11,514 bases of DNA from Deltaproteobacteria bacterium (lineage in GTDB: Bacteria; Desulfobacterota; Desulfobacteria; Desulfobacterales; UBA11574): NCBI GenBank assembly GCA_019313025.1, contig JAFDCA010000111.1:1-11514 (forward strand). The letters run 5' to 3'. How positions within the stretch are numbered: position 1 is the stretch's first letter; each line of letters begins with the position of its first letter. The translations under genes and the position numbers were made by a program. Positions 1-6,483 of the stretch are shown piece after piece. The notes under the pieces are model-generated. The model had not been told where the DNA came from and did no database searches. It was given only the letters and a program-made list of their open reading frames with translations.

Positions 1-648
1 GATGATTGGTTGGAATCGCCGGGACTTTCGATAAATACGGTTCTTCGGTTTTTAAAGCAGGCCCAGGCCGCTGAGGATACCAAACTGGTGGGTCAGGAGA
101 CACTTGATGGTAATTCCACGACAATTTTAGAGTATACACAACCTCGCCCGGTATGGGGATCGGAGATCAAAATAAGGCTGTGGATTTCTCACAAAAACTT
201 TATTCCTATGCGCGTGAAAGCGAATAATCTCAACCAAAAGAAAATTCAGACCGAAGAAATCACCAATATCTCTTTCAATGAAAATGACTATAAAGCGTTT
301 TTCCGTGAGATAGAGGAATATAAAGAAAGACGGCGTCGCGCCAAAGAAAAACCGAAGCCCTGGCATCCTGAAAAAGAAGCGGCGTACCTTAAAATGCTTC
401 AAATGGACCAACTAAACAACCTGACGTCCAAACAGAAAATAGATGCCTGGGAAGATTTCTTTAAAACGATTTCCGAGAAGGATCCATCTACCCGCCGTGA
501 CGATCAAATGCGTTTTGATACTCGTTCCCGAATCACCTACTGGCAATTCGTCAATCGATTTCACCTTTCTGAAGCCGGTATTGTAAAGGATTCCAAAACG
601 GGCTTGGAGTGGATTTCCGGGCCTGATAAAGATACCAGCTGGGAGTAG
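1..648 (+). pseudogene. LolA-like N-terminal half of a split DUF1566 protein
   Basis: The frame is open at the left edge (codons before TTG 10 read D-D-W), so the true start lies outside the window. Roughly codons 15-95 resemble the LolA/LppX-like fold seen in outer-membrane lipoprotein-sorting proteins: a GQETLDGNSTTILEYTQP strand pair followed by RLWISHKNFIPMRV, the usual 'W-x-(D/S)-xx-x-x-P-x-x-(V/M)' pattern. A charged, helical linker (ERRRRAKEKPKP) leads to RFHLSEAGIVKDSKTGLEW, the opening of a DUF1566/Lcl domain. The frame then meets TAG at 646-648 in the middle of the conserved W-x-(E/Q)-A-R stretch and resumes in the same frame at 649 with ARLWVSDL. The gene is therefore one protein broken by a single stop, or a readthrough gene. 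The LolA-like assignment is moderate; the DUF1566 opening is strong. Confidence 0.6.
646..648 (+). other. In-frame amber stop splitting a DUF1566 domain
   Basis: The codons run W-E-TAG-A-R-L-W-V. In DUF1566 domains the segment after the GPD-x-D-T motif is normally W-x-(E/Q)-A-(R/K)-x-W-V, so the stop occupies a position that usually holds Glu or Gln. GAG or CAG to TAG is one base change. No frameshift is needed: the frame is unchanged on both sides. Confidence 0.8.
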
Positions 649-654
649 GCCCGA

Positions 655-921
655 TTGTGGGTAAGCGACCTTAAGGTTGACGGTGGCGGCTGGCGGCTGA
701 CCACCGTCGATGAACTGAAAACCTTATACAAAAAAGGCGCCGGTGAGCGCAACCTGTCGCCGTACTTAAAAACAGCCGGACGGTTCGGGTATGTATGGTC
801 AGGGGAACGAAGGAACAAGCCGTCCAGTTGGTGCTTTGAATATGCCAACGGCCGAAAGACCGCCTATGGCATTGAATATTCTAAAGAATTTCGAGCTTTT
901 GCAGTGCGCGGCCCAAATTAA
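655..921 (+). pseudogene. C-terminal half of the split DUF1566 (Lcl-type) domain
   Basis: This is the same frame as the upstream piece, separated from it by the TAG at 646-648 and two codons. It carries the rest of a DUF1566 domain: DGGGWRLTTVDELKTLYKKG, then the K-T-A-G-R-F-G-Y-V-WSGE segment and the terminal F-R-A-F-A-V-R-G-P-N. The domain ends normally at TAA 919-921. TTG 655 is only a formal start; no ribosome-binding site precedes it, so independent translation is unlikely. DUF1566 domains are common in secreted or surface proteins of Desulfobacterota; their biochemical function is not firmly known. Best read as part of one pseudogene spanning 1-921, or as the readthrough product of an intact gene. 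Confidence 0.7.
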
Positions 922-1209
922 TTTAAATGGTGGCAAAAAAACACGGGCTTTTGAGGAGCATGAGAGTCGGGCCACATCCACTTGAAAGTTTTGAAACCCC
1001 TTCTAATAGATAAGGCCTGAAGGATCATTTTAAGCCTAAAAACAAACGTTTAAGAGAAAAGAGGCTGCTAACAAAACCAGAGGTATATGAAAAGATTCGT
1101 CATCGTGCTTTTTTGTTTAAAACTATTTTGGAATATGTTGAGAAAGTTGATTGATTTGTAATCAAAACTACAACCATGCGGCGAAACACCTTAATGGATT
1201 GGAGGAATG

Positions 1210-1755
1210 ATGAATTTAGTTGATCCGTGCAGAGATAGAAAGATCCATACAAGGAAGATAGAGATCTCCACTTACGAATATGATGAAAAACACGTTGTTG
1301 TTGAAGGTATTCTGAAAGATGATCTCTTGATACCCATCTATGTTTCAAGAAGAGAAAAAGAACCTCACTCGCCACATCACATGATGATACATTTGCTCAT
1401 AGCGTGTCCATCACTTGTTATTAGGGATATCAATGTAAAAATGCCAACCATACCTTACGATTGGTGCACCGAAACATCTGACAGCCTTGATCTTATCAAA
1501 GGTTTAAAAATAGAACCGGGGTTTACATCCAAAGTGAAGAAGATACTTCGTGAAAGCAAACGATGTTTACATCTGACCACCCTCATCTTTGCAATCGTGC
1601 CGACGGTCATGCAGGGTTACTGGACGTATAATGCCAAAAAGCCAAGCGCTGGTGATATGCCTTCTGAAATGATGGATCACTATCTCATTGATACCTGTTG
1701 GGTCTGGAGAAAAGGTGGTCCACGGGTAAAAATGCTTGATAGCTCCAAAGTTTAG
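1210..1755 (+). CDS. DUF2889 family protein
   Basis: About 181 aa with the hallmarks of the DUF2889 family: an N-terminal R-K-I-H-T-R-K-I-E strand, then VVVEGILKDDL (the usual V-E-G-x-L-x-D), an H-x-M segment (SPHHMMIHLLI), C-P-S-L-V-I-R-D-I-N-V-K-M-P, the L-x-G-L-x-I-x-P-G-F motif (LIKGLKIEPGFTSKVKKI) and the C-x-H-L-T signature (RCLHLTTLIFAIVP). The length is typical. The biochemical role of the family is unknown. There is no signal peptide, so it is probably cytoplasmic. Two adjacent ATGs occur at 1207 and 1210; GGAGG at 1201-1205 leaves only one base before the first and four before the second, so the second is chosen. It ends at TAG, and a small broken frame with an AGGAAG site follows six bases later. 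Confidence 0.78.
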   Translation: MNLVDPCRDRKIHTRKIEISTYEYDEKHVVVEGILKDDLLIPIYVSRREKEPHSPHHMMIHLLIACPSLVIRDINVKMPTIPYDWCTETSDSLDLIKGLKIEPGFTSKVKKILRESKRCLHLTTLIFAIVPTVMQGYWTYNAKKPSAGDMPSEMMDHYLIDTCWVWRKGGPRVKMLDSSKV

Positions 1756-1761
1756 GAAGAA

Positions 1762-1806
1762 ATGATCAACATTTACAGCAAGTTGGGATATTGTAACTGT
1801 GGTTAG
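1762..1806 (+). pseudogene. Truncated start of a small CNCG-motif protein
   Basis: A good AGGAAG site at the stop of the DUF2889 gene leads to ATG 1762 and a 14-codon frame reading S-K-L-G-Y-C-N-C-G before TAG at 1804-1806. Codon by codon it matches the frame that starts at ATG 6674 (S-K-A-W-Y-C-N-C-G-Y-E-I). The two share a 17-base identical run, tattgtaactgtggtta, after which TAT in the 6674 copy corresponds to TAG here and both continue GAA-AT. Nothing recognisable follows. I infer a decayed copy of a small metal-binding protein; a functional 14-aa peptide is a less likely alternative. Confidence 0.45.
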
Positions 1807-1930
1807 GAAATTTGCAAGTGAGGCGGGGTTAAATCAGCTTTCGCTTCGACACGCAAAATTAGGGGGTTCAGGGTTTGTGGTTTTACGATTTTTTATATTT
1901 ATTATCGTTAAATTAAGGGCAAACATCAAC

Positions 1931-1936
1931 AGGAGG
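1931..1936 (+). promoter_or_regulatory. Perfect Shine-Dalgarno AGGAGG
   Basis: AGGAGG sits four bases before ATG 1941 and fixes the start of the double-BON lipoprotein. It excludes the longer overlapping frame that starts at about 1799, which has no such site. Confidence 0.8.
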
Positions 1937-1940
1937 GCAA

Positions 1941-2492
1941 ATGAAAAAGATTATTATTATTTCATTTTTTATCTTCTTATTGGCTGCTGTTAACGGATGT
2001 GGAACAATTTATTCCACAGCAGTGGACGAACGTGACATGAACACCATTGACAGTGATACAACAATTAAGGGTGCCATAGTAAAGAAATTTTATGATGATG
2101 ATAAAATTAAATCTCTTGATATTTCTACGGGATGTTATCGTGGGCACGTATATCTTGTTGGAGAATATGATACAGCAGATCAAAAAAATCGTGCAATTAA
2201 AATTTCCAAGAGCGTCGAAGGTGTTAAAAATGTAACGACCTATCTGCTTCCTAAGAAGAAAGGTGATCCTTGTGGAACCGATGAAAACCTGGAAATAGTA
2301 GGAAAAGTAAAAGCCAAGCTTGTTGGAGACAAAGATATATGGTCAACGAATATTGATATAAAGTCGATTCAATGTCATGTGGTTCTGTATGGTTTGGTTG
2401 GATCAAAAAAGGAAATAAATAAGGCCATTGCACACACAAAAAGTGTTGAAGGTGTTCGCGTTGTAAAATCCTTCTTAACATCGGCAAACTAA
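1941..2492 (+). CDS. Outer-membrane-type lipoprotein with two BON domains
   Basis: The product is 183 aa. Residues 1-20 form a lipoprotein signal: M-K-K, a hydrophobic stretch IIIISFFIFLLAAV, then N-G-C with C20 as the lipidated cysteine. Two BON domains follow at about 38-105 and 115-180. Each has an N-terminal amphipathic helix, a strand ending in (V)-Y/V-L-x-G (GHVYLVGEYDTADQKNRA and HVVLYGLVGSKKEINKA), then a helix and a closing K-S-V-E-G-V-x-x-V strand repeated almost identically. The architecture matches envelope BON proteins such as OsmY and DolP, which bind or stabilise membranes. C65 and C145 lie at equivalent places just before the second strand of each domain, with C111 between the domains. 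The gene appears monocistronic, with its own leader of about 130 bases. Function in envelope integrity is inferred from the family. Confidence 0.85.
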   Translation: MKKIIIISFFIFLLAAVNGCGTIYSTAVDERDMNTIDSDTTIKGAIVKKFYDDDKIKSLDISTGCYRGHVYLVGEYDTADQKNRAIKISKSVEGVKNVTTYLLPKKKGDPCGTDENLEIVGKVKAKLVGDKDIWSTNIDIKSIQCHVVLYGLVGSKKEINKAIAHTKSVEGVRVVKSFLTSAN

Positions 2493-2769
2493 AATTTGAA
2501 GTGAACCAATCCGCCACAGTGCATCGAACCTACATCTTGGATGGAGAGAAGTGACACCATAATTACCCGTTTAATACGGGATAAATAGGCCCGCTTGACC
2601 GCCTTCGTATTTTGGCGGATTAGATCACTTTAGACACTTTTAATTTGTAAGGCTTAAAACAGCCCCTTTCAGGGGCAAACCAAAGTCTGGTCCTTTGGGC
2701 CAGGATTCTTTACTGTCAATAATAGATATTAATTCAATAACTTTGAATATAATAAAGAGATGATGCAAA
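2493..2769. other. Hairpin-rich intergenic region
   Basis: No gene is visible. The stretch holds several inverted repeats: CCCGT/ACGGG at 2566-2570 and 2576-2580; CCGCC/GGCGG at 2599-2603 and 2614-2618; a long-range pair aatccgcca (2508-2516) with tggcggatt (2613-2621); and two strong tandem hairpins at 2662-2676 and 2687-2703. A TATAAT hexamer at 2748-2753 lies too close to ATG 2770 to be clearly useful. The region may be a 3' UTR with terminators, or a small structured RNA. Confidence 0.45.
2662..2703. terminator. Two tandem GC-rich hairpins, possible terminator
   Basis: Hairpin one is GCCCC-tttca-GGGGC (2662-2676). Hairpin two is CTGGTCC-ttt-GGGCCAG (2687-2703), seven pairs including one T-G wobble. 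Only a weak T-rich stretch (gattcttt) follows, so intrinsic termination is possible but not certain. They lie between two lipoprotein genes. Confidence 0.35.
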
Positions 2770-3234
2770 ATGATACGAATCTCTCTATTCATTATGTTGG
2801 CGGCATTTCTCGGCTTGGCTTTTCTGGTTGCATGCGGTGATCAGAAGGAGGCCAAAAGGTCTGAAACAAAAGTGACTTCAATGGATGTAAAAAAAGAAGT
2901 AAAAGAAGCAATGGAAACGGCCAAAACCTACGCCCAGCAGCAAAAAGAAGAATATTTAGAGCAGATAAAGGCCAAGATGAAAGAATATGATCAAGAAACA
3001 CAAGAGCTGCTGGCCAAAGCACGATCCAGAACAACTGCCCTGAAAGAGGAAAGCAAAGTACAACTTAAACAGAATATGGAAGAGTTGCGCAATAAGAAGC
3101 AGGCGGCCGCAGAAAAATTAAATGAACTCAATTCGGCAAGCGGCGAAGCCTGGGAGGACATAAAATCCGGAATGGATTCGGCAATGGACGAACTGAACAC
3201 AGCGTTTGACCGGGCGCGTTCGCATTTCGAGTAA
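2770..3234 (+). CDS. Small coiled-coil lipoprotein
   Basis: The product is 154 aa. Residues 1-22 form a lipoprotein signal (hydrophobic core LFIMLAAFLGLAF, lipobox L-V-A-C with C22). The rest is almost entirely Lys/Glu/Ala/Gln-rich helix, with heptad-like runs such as KEVKEAMETAKTYAQQQKEE and KAKMKEYDQETQELL, so a long coiled coil from about residue 38 to 150. I recognise no enzymatic domain. Similar short lipoproteins are common in Gram-negative envelopes as spacers or apolipoprotein-like helices; the role here is not known. The start is the only one giving a signal peptide; the site before it (aaagaga) is weak. It is probably a single-gene unit, with a hairpin-rich stretch in front and an opposed gene behind. 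Confidence 0.75.
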   Translation: MIRISLFIMLAAFLGLAFLVACGDQKEAKRSETKVTSMDVKKEVKEAMETAKTYAQQQKEEYLEQIKAKMKEYDQETQELLAKARSRTTALKEESKVQLKQNMEELRNKKQAAAEKLNELNSASGEAWEDIKSGMDSAMDELNTAFDRARSHFE

Positions 3235-3304
3235 TGAAGCCAATCCATTTCCACTCCAGACGACTTGACAAGAAAGACGTATATAATACAGGGTTACGAT
3301 TACA

Positions 3305-3332
3305 GGTTCAAAGGTGTACGTTTCACGGTTCA
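3305..3332. repeat. Degenerate GGTTCA-type direct repeat
   Basis: GGTTCA occurs at 3305-3310 and 3327-3332, with a related TTTCAC between them and GGGTT flanks on both sides. It looks like a short, decayed run of the simple GGTTCA-like repeats often seen between genes in such genomes. Too short to call more. Confidence 0.3.
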
Positions 3333-3382
3333 GGGTTGGGGGAAAGCGCCGTATTTGCTGGGATTTAAAAACGTAATAGATC

Positions 3383-3553
3383 TTATTTTCCGATATGGCA
3401 TTCGCCGCATCCACAAACGGGACAGTCTATCTTCTTATTTCCCGTATCTTTATCCTCTTTTAAGATGCGATCTATGTATGTTTTAAAGGCATGACCGCAT
3501 TCCGGACACAAGGCTTCTGTTTCTTGGGAGTTATTTTCATCCTGGGTGTTCAT
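3383..3553 (-). CDS. 56-aa zinc-ribbon-like protein with six cysteines
   Basis: Read on the - strand, ATG at 3553-3551 opens a 56-aa frame ending in TAA at 3385-3383. After an acidic, polar N-terminus it has A-L-C-P-E-C-G-H-A-F (C16, C19), a charged helix-like middle K-T-Y-I-D-R-I-L-K-E-D-K-D, and D-C-P-V-C-G-C-G-E-C-H (C44, C47, C49, C52). Two CPxCG knuckles 25 residues apart are the signature of a zinc ribbon; the extra C49/C52/H53 could bind a second metal or support redox. A weak GGAA precedes the start. A TTGACA hexamer lies upstream on the same strand. It is shorter than most gene-calling cut-offs and is opposed to all its neighbours. Function unknown; a small adaptor or metal-binding role is inferred. 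Confidence 0.72.
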   Translation of the reverse strand: MNTQDENNSQETEALCPECGHAFKTYIDRILKEDKDTGNKKIDCPVCGCGECHIGK

Positions 3554-3613
3554 AATGGTTCCGTTTGACTTTAAAGGTGTTTATTGACTTCAAATAACGG
3601 ATATCGGTCGTAT

Positions 3614-3619
3614 TGTCAA
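3614..3619 (-). promoter_or_regulatory. Possible -35 box for the zinc-ribbon gene
   Basis: The - strand reads TTGACA here, an exact -35 consensus, about 60 bases before the ATG of the 56-aa gene. The hexamer 17 bases further on is TATTTG (complement of 3591-3596), only a half match to a -10 box, so the promoter is tentative. Confidence 0.3.
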
Positions 3620-4212
3620 GAAAGGGTTTTTCTCTAAATTATTCGAAATGTTAATATTTTGCCATAAAAGCAACGGGTTGGGGGGCCAAAACTTGAATCA
3701 GGCACTTAAAGATGTTTCTTGCAATTCAACCCATCCCTTTGGCTTTCACAATACCGAACAACAAAAGGAATGATCAAGCAGGAAAGTAAGTCGTTCTTGA
3801 TTTATTCGCCAAAGTGTTTTCCCATCTCCGAATCCACAAAGACTGCAAGAATCGGTCTTGCTTGGCTACCTTTCAGAAACCTCATAAAGTATTTTGCTGT
3901 TGTTCATTACACAGTTATGTATAATACAATTTTGTAAAATACAGGGGAAAAAACAAGGGACACTCTAAGTCTTAACTGAAATTTCTAAAATGCTTGAAAC
4001 CGTGCATCAAAAATAATATCGTTACACGATTTTATCAAAACACAGAAACATTGAGAGGTCAGACGTGACGAGATCAGTTCGAAAGAGAAAAAAAAGAGAG
4101 CACCTGCAGGCAAGCAAAAGAGTTGCAAGCTACGCGTTGTTGATATGGATTTTGGAATCACCAATCTTAAATACCCCACATCTCGTGAAGAGCCGATGGG
4201 GTTCGTAACGAC
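3620..4212. other. Long intergenic region without a convincing gene
   Basis: No frame here looks coding by composition or similarity. A + strand frame at 3719-3937 and a - strand frame at 3985-4233 have random-looking products and no ribosome-binding site. A stop-free + frame (4055-4219) is lysine-rich (SSKEKKKRAPAGKQK) and ends overlapping the pump start, but has no upstream start codon. A TATAAT hexamer at 3920-3925 could serve transcription toward the pump gene, without a good -35 match. Confidence 0.4.
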
Positions 4213-5670
4213 GTGGTAAAGATAAACGAACAATCAGACTCAAACCCGCATAACATTGCTTCAAGAAACCAGCCCGATGTTGCCGTCTCAGGTGCTGCGA
4301 CCCTGTTTGTGGTCAGTGCCGTTCAGTTCCTGACGCCCTTCATGCTGTCTGCTGTGGGCGTGGCCCTTCCTGCCATTGGCAGGGAGTTTTCAGCCAGTGC
4401 GGTTCAGCTTGGACTGGTGGAAACCGTCTATATTTTCGCCTTTTCTCTTTTTTTGATTCCAGCCGGGCGGCTGGGTGATATTTACGGAAGGAAAAGAATC
4501 TTTACCATCGGAATTGTCGTGTTCACCGCGGGAACCGTCTTGATATCCCTCGCCTTTACCATCGAAAGTTTTATTGTATTCCGGTTTTTTCAAGGATGTG
4601 GCGGGGCCATGATCTCCGGAACCAGTGTGGCCATCCTTTCCTCGGTCTTTCCACCGGGAAAACGGGGGCAGGCCATGGGGGTTATCGTGGGTTGCGTCTA
4701 CCTGGGTCTGTCTCTGGGTCCGGTTCTTTCCGGATTTATGGTTACCCATCTGGGATGGCGCTGGATCTTTTATCTGGGGGTTCTGGTGGAGCTTTTCTGT
4801 CTTAGTCTCACTGTATTGAAACTCAAGGGCGAATGGGCTGAGGCAAGGGGTGAGCGATTTGATTTTGTGGGAACCCTTCTTTACATGATCTCTTTATTCT
4901 GTCTGATTTGCGGCACCGTCAACAAGGAAAAGGGGGGTATTTACATAGTGTTCGTGGCATCGGGCGCCTTAGGATTTCTGATCTTTCTCGCCTTTGAATA
5001 CCGGTGTTCATCTCCGATTCTGGATGTGAGACTGGTCATTCGTAACCGGGTTTTTGCCTTCAGTAACCTGGCCACCCTGATCAATTACGCCGCGTCTTTT
5101 GGCATCGGTTTTTTCTTCAGTTTGTATTTGCAAGTGGTCAGGGGATATTCTCCCCAACGGGCGGGATGGATTCTGATTATCCAACCCGTCTTTCAGTCTG
5201 TGCTTTCTCCGTTGTTTGGGAGGCTGGCAGACCGGGTTTCGCCTGCGGGTCTGGCCACTTTTGGCATGGCCGTATGTACCCTGAGTCTGGGTCTGGCTTC
5301 TCGATTTCATGCCGGAACACCCATGCCCGTGATTATGGGAATGTTGGCTTTGATGGGCATAGGATTCAGTCTTTTTTCATCACCCAATACCACCACGGTG
5401 ATGGGGAGTGTCCCTCCTAAAAGCTATGGTATCGCGTCCAGTTTTCTGGCCACCATGAGAACCATGGGGATGCTATGCAGCATGACCATCATCACCCTGG
5501 TGTTCAAACATATCATGGGGGACTACCCGGTGAGTGCCAAAACACAGTCTTCTTTTCTTGCCAGTATGCAGCTTTGCATGATGATCTTCTGTTTTCTTTG
5601 CGTGGCCGGTGTCTTTTGTTCCATGGTCCGCTTGAAAAGTGGGGACACGCGCAGCATTTACTTGGATTAA
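4213..5670 (+). CDS. MFS transporter, DHA2 (EmrB/QacA-like) drug efflux type
   Basis: The product is 485 aa, the usual size for 14-helix DHA2 pumps, which export drugs or other small molecules against protons across the inner membrane. Hydrophobic helices span nearly the whole chain. The first helix ends in the L-P-A-I-x-x-x-F signature (VALPAIGREFSAS, about 49-61). Motif A is GRLGDIYGRKR (85-95), and R124-FFQG follows in helix 4. Motif C lies in helix 5 (GLSLGPVLSGFMVTHLGWRW, about 165-184), ending with the DHA2-typical G-W-R-W-I-F. The start is GTG 4213; no ATG fits before helix 1 and no strong ribosome-binding site is visible, so the start is uncertain by a few residues. No regulator or membrane-fusion partner is adjacent. 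Base composition is clearly more G+C-rich than the flanking genes, which may mean separate origin. Substrate cannot be told. Confidence 0.88.
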   Translation: MVKINEQSDSNPHNIASRNQPDVAVSGAATLFVVSAVQFLTPFMLSAVGVALPAIGREFSASAVQLGLVETVYIFAFSLFLIPAGRLGDIYGRKRIFTIGIVVFTAGTVLISLAFTIESFIVFRFFQGCGGAMISGTSVAILSSVFPPGKRGQAMGVIVGCVYLGLSLGPVLSGFMVTHLGWRWIFYLGVLVELFCLSLTVLKLKGEWAEARGERFDFVGTLLYMISLFCLICGTVNKEKGGIYIVFVASGALGFLIFLAFEYRCSSPILDVRLVIRNRVFAFSNLATLINYAASFGIGFFFSLYLQVVRGYSPQRAGWILIIQPVFQSVLSPLFGRLADRVSPAGLATFGMAVCTLSLGLASRFHAGTPMPVIMGMLALMGIGFSLFSSPNTTTVMGSVPPKSYGIASSFLATMRTMGMLCSMTIITLVFKHIMGDYPVSAKTQSSFLASMQLCMMIFCFLCVAGVFCSMVRLKSGDTRSIYLD

Positions 5671-5802
5671 AAAAAATGATATTGAGATATCTGGTACTCT
5701 GTAATGAAGCTGATATCGAGGTATTATACCATCTTTTAATAAAGTTTTACCTAAGGAAAATCGACGCAACGTGTTGAAACAGCTAAAAAGGAAAATAAGT
5801 TC

Positions 5803-6261
5803 ATGTATACTATTTATCCGGACGATACCAATCAAGTGTTGATAATCTGCTCCAAATGCGGGTCTGAGCAAAACATAAACGTAACTAAATTCAAGGATAC
5901 TCAAAAAAAGCTGAAGGACAGATGTAGATGTGGTGAACCTTATGAGTTTACAATAGAATTTAGAAAGAAATACCGCAAGGATGTTGAACTTCCCGGTAAA
6001 TACATTCACCCGGGAACAGGAGAAAAAGGAGACATCATGATTAGAGATCTTTCAATGATTGGAATCCGGTTTGAATGTCTGAATCCACACCACATTTTGA
6101 AAGATGATATCGTGAAAGTGAAATTTAAATTAGATGACTCAAAGAAATCAGAACTCCAAAAACAAGTCAAGGTCGTATGGGTCAAAGACCGCATCATCGG
6201 TTCATATTACATTGAAACAAAACTATACAGAGAAGATCTGGAATTTTTTCTGAAAACATAA
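5803..6261 (+). CDS. PilZ-domain protein with N-terminal zinc-ribbon-like motif
   Basis: The product is 152 aa. Residues 10-50 contain C16-S-K-C19 and C41-R-C43, a CxxC...CxC set that suggests a small metal-binding ribbon. Residues 53-150 are a PilZ domain with both cyclic-di-GMP signatures: RKKYR (R54 and R58, the RxxxR loop) and D82-L-S-M-I-G87 (D/N-x-S-x-x-G). The rest is the beta barrel (VKVKFKLDD, VKVVWVKD) with a final helix EDLEFFLKT. Intact motifs predict cyclic-di-GMP binding, and with no output domain it probably acts as a protein adaptor. It begins about 130 bases after the pump gene, with AAGGA ten bases before ATG, and leads a co-directional run of small genes (36 bases to the next). 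Known: PilZ binds c-di-GMP. Inferred: metal-dependent partner binding by the ribbon. Confidence 0.85.
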   Translation: MYTIYPDDTNQVLIICSKCGSEQNINVTKFKDTQKKLKDRCRCGEPYEFTIEFRKKYRKDVELPGKYIHPGTGEKGDIMIRDLSMIGIRFECLNPHHILKDDIVKVKFKLDDSKKSELQKQVKVVWVKDRIIGSYYIETKLYREDLEFFLKT

Positions 6262-6297
6262 TGCGTGTCTATGGGTTGAAATCAAAAAGGTAATACA

Positions 6298-6483
6298 ATG
6301 AGCTTGATAGCCATAATACTGATATCAATACTTTTCGGTATTCTGCTTTATTATCTGGCGGGCAGGAAAGGTTATAATAAACAGTTCTGGTTTATAATGG
6401 GATTTTTTTTCGGCCCATTTGCGTTGCCTTTTATCATTTTAAGGAGAAGGAAGGAACCTCATGAAAAAGAAACCGAAGCCTGA
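6298..6483 (+). CDS. Small two-helix membrane protein
   Basis: The product is 61 aa. Helix 1 is about residues 2-20 (LIAIILISILFGILLYYLA). A short polar turn A-G-R-K-G-Y-N-K-Q precedes helix 2, about 29-48, with the aromatic-glycine pattern FWFIMGFFFGPFALPF. A basic tail R-R-R-K-E-P follows. The K-G-(x)n-W-F-x-x-G-x-x-x-G-P-x-A-L pattern recurs in many tiny bacterial membrane proteins of unknown function. The tail charge suggests both ends face the cytoplasm. Its last 23 bases overlap the next gene, so the two are translationally coupled. AAGG lies about seven bases before ATG 6298. Confidence 0.7.
   Translation: MSLIAIILISILFGILLYYLAGRKGYNKQFWFIMGFFFGPFALPFIILRRRKEPHEKETEA

Noticed and set aside
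646..648. Pyrrolysine or genome-wide amber reassignment
   Set aside because: At least four intact genes in the window end at TAG in sensible places, and the lost residue is an ordinary Glu/Gln position, so a point mutation is simpler.
1087..1161. 24-aa frame with a signal-like start (M-K-R-F-V-I-V-L-F)
   Set aside because: AGAGG precedes it, but the frame stops after 24 codons and nothing after the hydrophobic part is recognisable; perhaps a remnant, not supportable as a gene.
2651..2720. Possible cyclic-di-GMP (GEMM) riboswitch, because of a GGCAAACC run near 2673-2681
   Set aside because: The second conserved strand of the GEMM core (G-G-A-C-G-C-A-A-A-G-C) is missing, and the nearby hairpins do not fit the two-stem layout.
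3264..3293. TTGACA plus TATAAT after the coiled-coil lipoprotein gene
   Set aside because: The spacing is about 11 bases, too short for a sigma-70 promoter, and no + strand gene follows.
3810..3890. Short - strand frame reading R-F-L-K-G-S-Q-A-R-P-I-L-A-V-F
   Set aside because: Only about 27 codons, no ribosome-binding site and no clear family; could be a remnant but cannot be supported.
3719..3937. 72-codon + strand frame
   Set aside because: No ribosome-binding site, random-looking product, no domain or signal.
3985..4233. 82-codon - strand frame opposite the pump start
   Set aside because: It overlaps the pump start, has no motif, and its hydrophobic stretch simply mirrors a lysine-rich + strand frame.
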